This document shows, in pieces, positions 27,081 to 35,186 of a stretch of DNA of 64,000 nucleotides; the stretch's first letter is position 1, and each line of letters opens with the position of its first letter. This DNA comes from Cognatishimia sp. WU-CL00825. Lineage in GTDB: Bacteria; Pseudomonadota; Alphaproteobacteria; Rhodobacterales; Rhodobacteraceae. Where the stretch lies: positions 1 to 64,000 of the forward strand of contig NZ_BAABWX010000010.1 in NCBI RefSeq assembly GCF_040364665.1, in the 5' to 3' direction. The position numbers were made by a program, and so were the translations under genes. The notes beneath the pieces were generated by a model. That model saw only the letters and a program-made list of their open reading frames with translations, made no database searches and was not told the origin of the DNA.

Positions 27081-27779
27081 CGAGCAATGGCGGTCGGCAG
27101 TTTTATTAAGGTATCCTGCGCCGTGAAAGCGAAGCAATTTTGGATGTCACAGATTTAGTCCCGACGAAAACAAATATGGCCCGCCATCCTATTTATACGT
27201 TTTAAAGCAACAAGCTGAATGGTTCCGCCTAGTATAGTTTGGTGCCTGTGAGTGATCGCGCTTCAGAAGCCCGGTGCAGCACAAAACAGCCATTGCTACG
27301 GGGCGGAGGGCCTTCTGCATCGGCGATAGCCACTCCGGAGATATGTCGGATTTTTCCGCGCAACCGTTATCGAGCCTGTAAGAATGCTGTGCGATGGATG
27401 AATGGCTGGAATGCGAAAGCTGCGGTGCGGCGCTCGACGTGGAGGTGAGTGACCGGTCTGAGCCGTCGAGGCCTAAGTGTTTTTCTGTGTTTGCAACATT
27501 CTGCAGCTGCGAGCGTGGTAGGTATGGGCTCATTTTTCTCTTTCGCCGCGCTCTGGTCGAAGGTCCGCTTTCACAAAACAACTGGCAAATCCGCTTTTGC
27601 TCGGAAGCTCCATAATGGTATCAAGCGTGCGCGAGGCTATGGGCGTAACGTGCTGTCTAAAATATTCTAGGAATCAAATATTTTTGGTTGTCCTATAAGT
27701 TGAGATCAAAAAATCGATCGGCTAAGACATCAAGTGTCTGACGTCATCGCTTATGGGTCCAATTAGGGCAATTTGATAA

Positions 27780-27856
27780 GAGCGTGTTCTTGGCTCATCG
27801 TAACCACCAAGGAGTGGACGATGAGAAAGACAAGTAAGAGCCCCGGCGAGAAGTTC
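27780..27856 (+). mobile_element. 5' remnant of an IS3-family orfA
   Basis: ATG 27821, preceded by AAGGAGTGGACG, starts MRKTSKSPGEK. This matches the N-terminus I associate with IS3-family orfA transposases (xRKTxKxPGEKIVKDIKRAT). The similarity stops abruptly after GEK, where IVKDI is expected. A different frame then opens. It is probably the left edge of a deleted insertion sequence. No terminal inverted repeats could be confirmed. Confidence 0.35.
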
Positions 27857-27993
27857 TTTATGAGCAACTGCGTCAATGGGCGAAGGAACCAGTGAGCCGA
27901 AGCGCACTAACTATCGAAGAGATCAATCAGATAATCTCATTTCTTTCATCGCTCGAGTATGTCTCAAGGGTCGAGGTTATTAGCCCGAAATAG
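27847..27993 (+). pseudogene. Truncated 3' end of an unknown gene
   Basis: From about 27847 a plus-strand frame reads REVLYEQLRQWAKEPVSRS, then ALTIEEINQIISFLSSLEY, and ends VEVISPK at the TAG 27991-27993. The composition looks like a real soluble protein. It has no start codon of its own: an upstream in-frame stop sits within the IS3-like remnant. It is best read as the tail of a gene whose 5' part was lost. I do not recognise the family. Confidence 0.35.
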
Positions 27994-28227
27994 CGATCAA
28001 ACCCAAGCTGGATCAGAAACTACCTTTCGCCCTAAGCGGCCGTTGATGTTTAACGGAGCGAATACGGAAGTCTGCTTTTGCGCATTGCCGACATTTGTTC
28101 AGACCGCAGCAAAAGACCGCTTTCCGCCCCATGAGTTACGGTTAGTCGATCGCTGCAATGCCACTAATAAATATAGGATCTCTAGTAGTTTTCGGTATTC
28201 TGTATCAGCAAGTACTTTACTTCCGAT

Positions 28228-29061
28228 CTACGGTTCAGCCATGAGCCATCTTTCCAACGATCTACCGACCGTTGTCATTCGACAAACCGAGGGCTGTCTA
28301 CCGATATAGCCTTCGACCATATCCAGTGATGAATCGGAAATGGCAACAGTCCGATCAATTCCTATGCCCAGACTTGGTGCAGCTCTCTCGACGAATTCCA
28401 TAACGTCGTCGACAGCCTGAAACATTGATCCATCCTCATTGAGCGGTAAAAAACGCCGGGTAGCTAAATCAATTAACTCCGGCCAATAAACAAGGTGGCG
28501 CCAAAGTGTAGGTACCGCCGGGTTACGACGTTCAGCACCAATGAACGTTGTTCTTTCAAGGATGTTCCAGTTTTCCGATGAAATTTGGTCTTTTTCCAGC
28601 AAAGGTTTCAAAGCAGAGCATTCTGGTCTGGCTGATACCATTTCTTTAAAATAAAATGCCTTTCCGGGAGTGCGCGCGAGAGCGGTCAGAGCAATCAAGG
28701 ACAGGGCGTTAGCTCTGTTATAGGCTCGAACAATCATCAATATTTCTGATTGATCGGCTTTGAGACAATCAAAGGAAGCCAATTCTTCTGATGCAGTATT
28801 CGAAGGCGTAGGAAAAACAACGTCCTTCTCTAAAGCCAATATGAACTGATCAGCTTGGCCATTTTCTATTACTGGGCGAACAGCGGTCCAAACTGCTTCT
28901 AGATCACCATCGACACCGGCCAAACCACGCCAGATTGCCGTGACTATGGGCACGTTCATCACCGATCTAATATCCGCGAAGATTTCGGCGGTACGGCCCG
29001 TCGCACCGGCTTCGGAGATCGCCCCAACTGGATCGTGTTCGTGATTTTGGCTTGAACTCAC
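28228..29061 (-). CDS. DehI-family halocarboxylic acid dehalogenase-like protein
   Basis: A 277-residue protein resembling the DehI (group I haloacid dehalogenase) family. The N-terminal EAGATGRTAEIFADIRSVMN and VTAIWRGLAGVDGDLEAVW match the first repeat of that alpha-helical fold. A second, similar repeat follows (PTLWRHLVYWPELIDL). Characterised members hydrolyse D- and L-2-haloacids. It overlaps the preceding HAD-type dehalogenase gene by 4 bp (ATGA), so the two are translationally coupled. It is the last gene of a long minus-strand sugar operon. Whether it truly dehalogenates anything is unknown. Confidence 0.7.
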   Translation of the reverse strand: MSSSQNHEHDPVGAISEAGATGRTAEIFADIRSVMNVPIVTAIWRGLAGVDGDLEAVWTAVRPVIENGQADQFILALEKDVVFPTPSNTASEELASFDCLKADQSEILMIVRAYNRANALSLIALTALARTPGKAFYFKEMVSARPECSALKPLLEKDQISSENWNILERTTFIGAERRNPAVPTLWRHLVYWPELIDLATRRFLPLNEDGSMFQAVDDVMEFVERAAPSLGIGIDRTVAISDSSLDMVEGYIGRQPSVCRMTTVGRSLERWLMAEP

Positions 29062-29786
29062 GCGCCCATCTTTTCTGCAAAATCGATGAAGTCAGTGGCA
29101 TGAACATCGATACGCTCATCACCCACCAGATCGGGTTCACGGTCGCTGTCGCCGAATTCATCTGGGCGTACGATGAAACCCGCCCGCAGACCGTTTTTAC
29201 GTGCGTTATAAAGATCAGAGAGATGGCAAGCAGCAACCATGACCTCATGTGTTTCATATCCAAGGAGATCAACAGCGCCCAAGTAGACTTTTGGATCTGG
29301 TTTGTAAGACCCAAAATTTTCGGCACCCATAATAACATCCCACGGCAAGCCGGCGTTTTTTGCCATATGCACCAAGAGGCCGTTGTCGCCGTTGGACAGC
29401 GTACCAATCATATATTTTTGCTTAAGACGGGTCAGCCCTTTAACACTATCCTTCCAAGGGGTAAGTCGGTGCCAGGCTTTGTTCAAATGGCGCAATTCGG
29501 CTTCGGACAGTCGATCCAGACCATAGTTTGCTTTCAGCAGGTTCAAGCGTTCCCAATGCAGCAGGTCCGCCTTTTTCCACGGTTGTTTCTCCAGCAAAAA
29601 GGCCCGCGAGCCCTCGTTGTAGCCGGCGCGCCACTTGTCTGCGAATTCTGACCAGTTGGCATCAATGCCATGGGTCTGGCCGACCTCTTCGAGTTCACGC
29701 AGGATAGAGCCTCGCCAATCCACGACAGTGCCGAAGACATCAAAGATTATGGCTTTTACTTGGCCGAGTGCATCACTCATGAGCAT
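29058..29786 (-). CDS. HAD-type (S)-2-haloacid dehalogenase-like protein
   Basis: A 242-residue HAD-superfamily protein of the type II haloacid dehalogenase group. The nucleophile is Asp16 in FDVFGTVVDWR. Motif II is LSNGDNG, motif III lysine is in YKPDPKVYL, and motif IV is in VAACHLSDLYNARKNG. GFIVRPDEFG is typical of this group. Expected chemistry is hydrolytic removal of halide from a 2-haloacid, although close relatives can be phosphatases. The start is ATG 29786 or 29780. It follows the SDR gene by about 24 bp and is coupled to the DehI-like gene. Confidence 0.8.
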   Translation of the reverse strand: MLMSDALGQVKAIIFDVFGTVVDWRGSILRELEEVGQTHGIDANWSEFADKWRAGYNEGSRAFLLEKQPWKKADLLHWERLNLLKANYGLDRLSEAELRHLNKAWHRLTPWKDSVKGLTRLKQKYMIGTLSNGDNGLLVHMAKNAGLPWDVIMGAENFGSYKPDPKVYLGAVDLLGYETHEVMVAACHLSDLYNARKNGLRAGFIVRPDEFGDSDREPDLVGDERIDVHATDFIDFAEKMGA

Positions 29787-29809
29787 TCGCTTTCTTTATA
29801 AAGAGTTTG

Positions 29810-30559
29810 TTAGACAACACCGCCGTCAACGATCAGGGTTTGCCCCGTCACGAAACGCGCGTCAGAAGACCCAAGCCAAAGCGCAGCTTCGGCAATGTCA
29901 TTAGGCTTGATCAGGTCTGGAACACATTGAATTTGACGGGTTTCGTCATACCATGCTTCATCCACATCATCTGCGACCCGTTCCGTCAGCACGCGCCCAG
30001 GGGCAATCGCATTCACCGATACTCCTTTGCCGCCCAAATCACGCGCCAAACCACGTGTCAAACCGATGATCCCGGCTTTTGCAGCATGATAGGCGGCAAG
30101 GTTTCCAGCCAGTTTCATCCAAGCCGAAGACGATAGGTTCACAATTGCAGCGTGGCCGGATGCCGTGTCCATTTGTTCTGAAACCGCAGAGCTTAGAACC
30201 GCGTAGTGATCAAGGTTCAACGCCATCATGCGCTGCCAGTCTTCTGCGGACAGTTGATCAAAGGCGATCCGACGATCCACACCTGCGTTATTGACCAGAA
30301 CTTTAACGGGACCATGGGCAGAGATCGCTGCATCCGCAACGTTTCTTAACCCGCCTAAATCGGTCACGTCACAGGGCTGCGAGACGACGTACCCCTCGGC
30401 TTGCTCAGCTGTCTCAGCCAAGCCTGCTTCATTGATGTCAATCGCTGTGACTATTGCGCCTTGTTGCGCATAGGCAATTGCAATCGCGCGTCCAATGCCC
30501 GCCGCAGCGCCTGTGACAATCACATGGCTGCCGCGGAAATCGTCATAGATTACAGCCAC
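29810..30559 (-). CDS. Short-chain dehydrogenase/reductase, sugar dehydrogenase candidate
   Basis: A 249-residue classical SDR. The cofactor motif TGAAAGIG is at about residues 17-24, NNAG follows, the active site is SSSAW with YHAAK, and the C-terminus is VTGQTLIVDGG. Its start overlaps the stop of the IclR/SMP-30 gene (30550-30559), so they are translationally coupled. In context it probably oxidises an aldose to its lactone, which the SMP-30 domain would open. That assignment is inferred from neighbours, not from substrate-binding residues. Confidence 0.85.
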   Translation of the reverse strand: MAVIYDDFRGSHVIVTGAAAGIGRAIAIAYAQQGAIVTAIDINEAGLAETAEQAEGYVVSQPCDVTDLGGLRNVADAAISAHGPVKVLVNNAGVDRRIAFDQLSAEDWQRMMALNLDHYAVLSSAVSEQMDTASGHAAIVNLSSSAWMKLAGNLAAYHAAKAGIIGLTRGLARDLGGKGVSVNAIAPGRVLTERVADDVDEAWYDETRQIQCVPDLIKPNDIAEAALWLGSSDARFVTGQTLIVDGGVV

Positions 30560-32229
30560 GCGCGGACCTCGTGGATTGGCTGACCCGCGATATCAACGTC
30601 GATCGCGAACAGACCGCCGGACAATGGGGCCTCTTCCAAAACATCCGCAGGAAGACGGATAGACGCGCTGGTGATGTAGAGCGTTTTTAGATCATCACCG
30701 CCAAAACACAGGCTGGTTGGTCGTGGAACGGGCATATTGATTTTGCGCAGCAACTGACCCTGTGGATTATAGTAGTTCACACACCAAGCATCCCACAGCG
30801 CGACCCAGATATTACCAGCGCTATCAACGCACAGGCCATCCGGTTTGCCTTCGTGTGGTTTGAAATTCAGGAACACTTCACGATTGGTGGCTATGCCGGC
30901 TTCGCTGTCAAAGTCATAGACAAACACATTGCCCACGGCACTATCGACGAAATAGAAACGTTTCTCATCCGGGCTCCAGCCCAGACCGTTAGCAACCTGT
31001 AAGCCGCCATCGACAGCCCGTGCGCTGGTGGCATCATCAAAACAGTACAAAGATCCCGACGGCATCGAAGCATCAAGGCTCATCGTACCTGCCCAAATAC
31101 GCCCTTTACTGTCAGTCTTGGCATCATTGAAACGGTTCGTCGATATATGGGCTTCGGGGTTGTATAGCGTGCGGAAGCTTTGTGTTTCAGCATTGTAGCT
31201 TTCCGCCCCGTTTTGGGTGATGGCCACAAGCTTGTTGTTTTCAGCTGGCAAGATCGCACTCACCAGATAGGGCACCGGATGGGCAGCATCTCGGCCCGTT
31301 TGGGGATCAAAGGCATGCAACGCTGGCGCAGCCAAGTCGGCCCAACGCAACAGACCTTCGCGTTTATCCCAGACCGGACCTTCACCAACAACTGCGCCAA
31401 CAGGGGCCACACATCGTAGGTCTTTCTCGACAGGCTCGACTGGACGTGAGTTAGGCATAATACTCAATGGTGCGCTCCCGATGAGGCCCATAATGCGGCG
31501 TGATGCTTCCATAAGATCACGACCGATAATGTGACGACGCTCAAGCGAGATACGATCCGCAAGAGCAGTGACAAGGATGGCACCGTTGCCCATATCAGGC
31601 CCGCCAATGATCGGCGCGGCGATGATAAGGACGCCATCAAGCGTCGCAGACGGTGCGATGGTGTATCCGCGGGCACGGCTTATGGCAAACTCAGCATCCA
31701 ACTCGGCACGTTCTTCTTGGGAGAGACCAGAAAGGAACCGGTTGGTTAAGTTTGGCGGCATGCCCGCGAGGATGGCGCGGCCCGCTGCGCTAACGACAGC
31801 AGGCAGACCACTTCCGATTTCGACGCCAATGCCCAAGCGATTGCTTGAGCGACGCACATCAACGCAGATCGACCGGTCCTTTTCCAATTTGGCAAGGCTA
31901 ATCGTTTCATTGATGTCCTCAGACAGGCGCGTCAATTCATCTGCAGCTGCACTTCTCAAATCGATGTTTGCAAGTGAGTTGCTTCCGAGTTCGACAAGCC
32001 TGTGACCGAGGCTATAGGTTTTCAGTCGTTCATCATGCAGAACATATCCAAATTCGATCAATGCATTGAGAAGCCGGTACAGGGTCGCTTTCGGCAACTT
32101 CGTTTGACGTAAAAGTTCTGCCGAAGTGCACGGCTTATCTGCTTCGTAAAGGTACTCAAGAATTTGAATACCTTTCACCAGCGTGCCTGCTCCAGGATAT
32201 TTCTCCGCAATATTTTCAAATTTGTTCAA
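30550..32229 (-). CDS. IclR regulator fused to SMP-30/gluconolactonase
   Basis: A 559-residue fusion. Residues about 12-75 form an IclR winged helix (TSAELLRQTKLPKATLYRLL). Residues about 85-255 form an IclR effector domain (ETISLAKLEKDRSICVDVR, SAAGRAILAG). Residues about 285-555 form an SMP-30/regucalcin beta-propeller (GEGPVWDKREGLLRWAD, RFNDAKTDSKGRIWAGTM, GLGWSPDEKRFYFVDS, KPDGLCVDSAGNIWVALW), which in relatives hydrolyses sugar lactones with a divalent metal. The frame is continuous, with no stop or obvious second start between domains. It may couple lactone sensing and hydrolysis. It lies at the end of the ABC transporter genes and probably regulates this operon. Confidence 0.88.
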   Translation of the reverse strand: MNKFENIAEKYPGAGTLVKGIQILEYLYEADKPCTSAELLRQTKLPKATLYRLLNALIEFGYVLHDERLKTYSLGHRLVELGSNSLANIDLRSAAADELTRLSEDINETISLAKLEKDRSICVDVRRSSNRLGIGVEIGSGLPAVVSAAGRAILAGMPPNLTNRFLSGLSQEERAELDAEFAISRARGYTIAPSATLDGVLIIAAPIIGGPDMGNGAILVTALADRISLERRHIIGRDLMEASRRIMGLIGSAPLSIMPNSRPVEPVEKDLRCVAPVGAVVGEGPVWDKREGLLRWADLAAPALHAFDPQTGRDAAHPVPYLVSAILPAENNKLVAITQNGAESYNAETQSFRTLYNPEAHISTNRFNDAKTDSKGRIWAGTMSLDASMPSGSLYCFDDATSARAVDGGLQVANGLGWSPDEKRFYFVDSAVGNVFVYDFDSEAGIATNREVFLNFKPHEGKPDGLCVDSAGNIWVALWDAWCVNYYNPQGQLLRKINMPVPRPTSLCFGGDDLKTLYITSASIRLPADVLEEAPLSGGLFAIDVDIAGQPIHEVRAWL

Positions 32230-32234
32230 GGTTC

Positions 32235-33359
32235 TTAGTCCAAAGCCACGTATGTATTAGGATCAAATACGTGTATTTTCTCTTTCGGGAAACCCATAGA
32301 AACCGATTGATCAATCGCGTACTCTAGATCATCGATCACTCGGATCAGCATAGACTTCACGTCACGATCCGCATCATCTGGTCCGAAATCCGCTTCTTCA
32401 CTCTTCAAGCTTTGGCTCTCAGGCGTGTCGAAATGCAGGATTTTCTCCGTACCAAGAGTCTCAACCAGCGTGAGTTTGGACGGCAGGCGACCACCTCCGA
32501 TTTCGATATGTTCAGGACGGATCCCAAAGATCGCCTCCTGCCCCACTAGACGCTCTGCAGCTTGTGGGATTTCCACGTCATGGCCCGCGAAAGTCGTCGT
32601 GACTTTTCCATCGGCGGATTTAACCGGCCCACGGAAAAAGTTCATACCTGGCGAACCGATGAACCCTGCCACGAAAATATTGCGCGGATGGTGGAACAGA
32701 TCATGTGGTGTCCCGATCTGCTGCACAACGCCGTCACGCATAACAACGATCTTATCGGCCATTGTAAGCGCTTCGGTTTGGTCGTGTGTCACGTAAATCG
32801 TCGTTGTGCCGATCCGTTTCTGCAGGTTCACGATTTCAGAACGTGTCTGAACCCGAAGCTTCGCATCGAGGTTTGACAGTGGTTCATCCATCAAGAAGGC
32901 GCTTGGTTCACGGACAATCGCACGACCCAGAGCAACACGCTGACGCTGACCGCCAGAAAGCGCCTTTGGACGGCGATCCAGATAATTTGTCAGCTCCAGA
33001 ATTTTTGCAGCTTCTTCTACCCGTTCGTTGATCTCTGCAGAGGACATGCCCCGCATTTTCAGACCAAAACCAATGTTCTTGCGCACTGACATATGCGGAT
33101 AAAGCGCATAGTTCTGGAAAACCATCGCGATGTCGCGTTTGCCAGGCCCCAGATCCGTGACATCACGGTCACCGATCCGGATAGAACCTGATGTGGCAGG
33201 CTCAAGGCCAGCCAGCATCTTAAGGGTGGTGGATTTACCGCAGCCCGAAGGCCCGACGAACACACAGAACTCTCCATCTTCAACGGTAAGATTGAAGTTT
33301 TTTACCGCCTCGAATGAGCCGTATGTTTTGTGGATATTTTCAAATTCAACTACAGCCAT
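32235..33359 (-). CDS. Sugar ABC transporter ATP-binding protein (UgpC/MsmK type)
   Basis: A 374-residue ABC ATPase. Walker A is GPSGCGKST, the Q-loop is FQNYALYPHM, the signature is LSGGQRQRVALGRA, Walker B is FLMDEPLSNLD and the switch histidine is in VTHDQTEA. A C-terminal TOBE-like regulatory domain follows (FGIRPEHIEIG). This is the class that energises carbohydrate importers of the MalFGK2 type. It follows the two permease genes by about 10 bp. The C-terminal extension with EEADFGPDDADRD is an acidic insert in the TOBE region. Confidence 0.93.
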   Translation of the reverse strand: MAVVEFENIHKTYGSFEAVKNFNLTVEDGEFCVFVGPSGCGKSTTLKMLAGLEPATSGSIRIGDRDVTDLGPGKRDIAMVFQNYALYPHMSVRKNIGFGLKMRGMSSAEINERVEEAAKILELTNYLDRRPKALSGGQRQRVALGRAIVREPSAFLMDEPLSNLDAKLRVQTRSEIVNLQKRIGTTTIYVTHDQTEALTMADKIVVMRDGVVQQIGTPHDLFHHPRNIFVAGFIGSPGMNFFRGPVKSADGKVTTTFAGHDVEIPQAAERLVGQEAIFGIRPEHIEIGGGRLPSKLTLVETLGTEKILHFDTPESQSLKSEEADFGPDDADRDVKSMLIRVIDDLEYAIDQSVSMGFPKEKIHVFDPNTYVALD

Positions 33360-33368
33360 GATAGTTCC

Positions 33369-34199
33369 TTATTTTTCAGCACCGGAGGCGAGACCGCCAA
33401 CGAGAAAGCGTTCCAGGACGAGGAAGACAAGAAGGATTGGAAGTGACGCCATGAGCGAGGCCGCCATAATGACGTTCCAGTCGGTCACGAATTCCCCCTT
33501 CATTGCTGCAATCCCCATGTTCAGTGTCCATTTTGATTCAGAGGTCTGCAGGAACGTCCGTGAGAACAGAAAGTCCGACCAGCTGATCACAAAGGCATAG
33601 AGTGCGGTAGCTGCGAGGCCTGGGGCCGCCACTGGCAGAACGATCCGCCAGATTGTGCCCAAGGGTGAACAGCCATCAACAAGTGCCGCGTGCTCCAATT
33701 CTTCGGGAATGGTGTCGAAGTAACCTTTCAGCATCCATGTGCAGAAAGGCACGATCAACGTGGCCTGCGTGATCACGACGGACCAAAGCGAGCCAACCAT
33801 CCCCATCGATCTAAAGATCGCAAAGAACGGGATCACAAGCAGCGTTGCCGGCAGCATTTTTGAGGTCAGAATGAACAGACCAATCGTTGTGCCACCGCGC
33901 AGACGGTACCGAGACAGTGCATAGGCCGCGAAAATGGACACAGACAGTGCCAGGATCATCGTCGCGATCGCGATGGTGACCGTGTTTTTCAGCCACAAAC
34001 CAAAGGGTTGGTTTGCCAAGAGCGTGGAAAACACATCCCATTGCGGGGATTCCGGCCAGAAGGACGGCGGAAAGCTACGCAGTTGGTGAACAGGAGACAG
34101 CGCGGTCACCACCATCCAGTAGATCGGGAACAGAAGTATGGCGATCACGAGGATGACAGTGATATAAATGGCCGCCTGCCGAAGTTTTGAGTCTTTCAT
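33369..34199 (-). CDS. Sugar ABC transporter permease (MalG type)
   Basis: A 276-residue membrane protein with six predicted helices and the permease EAA loop (EELEHAALVDGCSPLGTIWR). The N-terminus has the usual YWMVVTALSP segment of MalG-like subunits. It forms the channel with the neighbouring permease and docks on the ATPase encoded downstream. Gene spacing of 10-11 bp on both sides supports one operon. Confidence 0.92.
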   Translation of the reverse strand: MKDSKLRQAAIYITVILVIAILLFPIYWMVVTALSPVHQLRSFPPSFWPESPQWDVFSTLLANQPFGLWLKNTVTIAIATMILALSVSIFAAYALSRYRLRGGTTIGLFILTSKMLPATLLVIPFFAIFRSMGMVGSLWSVVITQATLIVPFCTWMLKGYFDTIPEELEHAALVDGCSPLGTIWRIVLPVAAPGLAATALYAFVISWSDFLFSRTFLQTSESKWTLNMGIAAMKGEFVTDWNVIMAASLMASLPILLVFLVLERFLVGGLASGAEK

Positions 34200-34210
34200 C
34201 GGTCCTATCC

Positions 34211-35104
34211 TTAATGCGGAGAGTTAGCGAAACGGCCCACCAGCGCGCGGCTGATGAATGCACAGATGATGAGCGTAACCACACCCACAGCGGCACCTTG
34301 GCCCATGCGGAAGAAGCTAAACGATTGCTCATATGTCATGATCGACAGCGATGTTGTCGCACCAAGCGGACCACCTTCGGTCAGAACGTGGATAATCGCA
34401 AAGTCACGGAAGACCCAAAGCGTTGTCATAACGAGCGTCACACCGATCACAGGCATCAAGTTCGGGATGGTCACATACCAGAAACGCTGGAATGGTCCGG
34501 CACCGTCTACTTTGGCAGCCTGATATTGCTCTTCTGGAATGGATTGCAGACCTGCGAGCAGCATGATCGACATCAACGGATAGCCTTTCCAGATCATCAC
34601 GAAACACACAGCAAAGAAGGCTGCATTTGCATCGGAGGCAAACTGGATCGGCTGATCGATCAACCCGACCTGCAACAGGCCCCAGTTAATCACACCAAAG
34701 GAACTGTCGAGCATCCAAGCCCAGACGACGGTCGCAACAACTTCGGGCACGGCCCAAGGCAGGGCTACGAAAAGACGCGCAGCTGCGCGGCCTTTGAAGC
34801 GTTGATTGACGAGCATTGCCGTTGCGAGGCCGATCACCAATGCTGTGCCACCAACAAAAAATACCATTTTTGCGGTTACCCAGCCGGCGCGCCAGAATTC
34901 ATGTGATCCAAACAGCCAACGGTAGTTATCAAGGGTACGCGGTTTTGCGTCTTCGCCGATTCTGGCGATACGAACATCCTGCAATGACACGTCTACCGAC
35001 AATAAGATCGGATAGACAATGATTGCAGCCATCAGGATTACCGCTGGAGCCAGCAGCAAATATCCGAAGGTTTTGCGGTTCTTAGGGGCGCTAAAGTCAA
35101 TCAT
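34211..35104 (-). CDS. Sugar ABC transporter permease (MalF/UgpA type)
   Basis: A 297-residue membrane protein with six helices and the EAA loop EEQYQAAKVDGAGPFQRFW. The N-terminal helix (YLLLAPAVILMAAIIVYPIL) is typical of MalF/UgpA subunits. It lies downstream of the binding-protein gene, from which it is separated by a strong hairpin. Confidence 0.92.
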   Translation of the reverse strand: MIDFSAPKNRKTFGYLLLAPAVILMAAIIVYPILLSVDVSLQDVRIARIGEDAKPRTLDNYRWLFGSHEFWRAGWVTAKMVFFVGGTALVIGLATAMLVNQRFKGRAAARLFVALPWAVPEVVATVVWAWMLDSSFGVINWGLLQVGLIDQPIQFASDANAAFFAVCFVMIWKGYPLMSIMLLAGLQSIPEEQYQAAKVDGAGPFQRFWYVTIPNLMPVIGVTLVMTTLWVFRDFAIIHVLTEGGPLGATTSLSIMTYEQSFSFFRMGQGAAVGVVTLIICAFISRALVGRFANSPH

Positions 35105-35136
35105 TTCCGGGACCGATCTTGCGAATGTAATGAGTA

Positions 35137-35167
35137 AGGTAAGGCCACCAGAATAGTGGCCTTACCT
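35137..35167 (-). other. Hairpin between binding-protein and permease genes
   Basis: A perfect 12-bp stem (AGGTAAGGCCAC/GTGGCCTTACCT) with a 7-base loop, just downstream of the binding-protein stop. There is no T-run. As in other ABC operons, it probably protects the upstream mRNA or limits read-through so that the binding protein is made in excess. Confidence 0.65.
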
Positions 35168-35186
35168 GCTAGTGAAGTGCGTTGGG

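Larger units (their letters stand above)
27081..28227. other. Non-coding scar region
   Basis: No intact gene is seen in about 1.1 kb. Short frames on both strands (for example around 27189-27615) have no recognisable family. The stretch contains an apparent transposase 5' end at 27820 joined to a different coding remnant, listed separately. A/T-rich runs occur around 27700. Confidence 0.5.

Noticed and set aside
27189..27581. 130-residue minus-strand frame in the scar region
   Set aside because: Serine/histidine-rich with no recognised family and with overlapping frames on the other strand; no supporting context.
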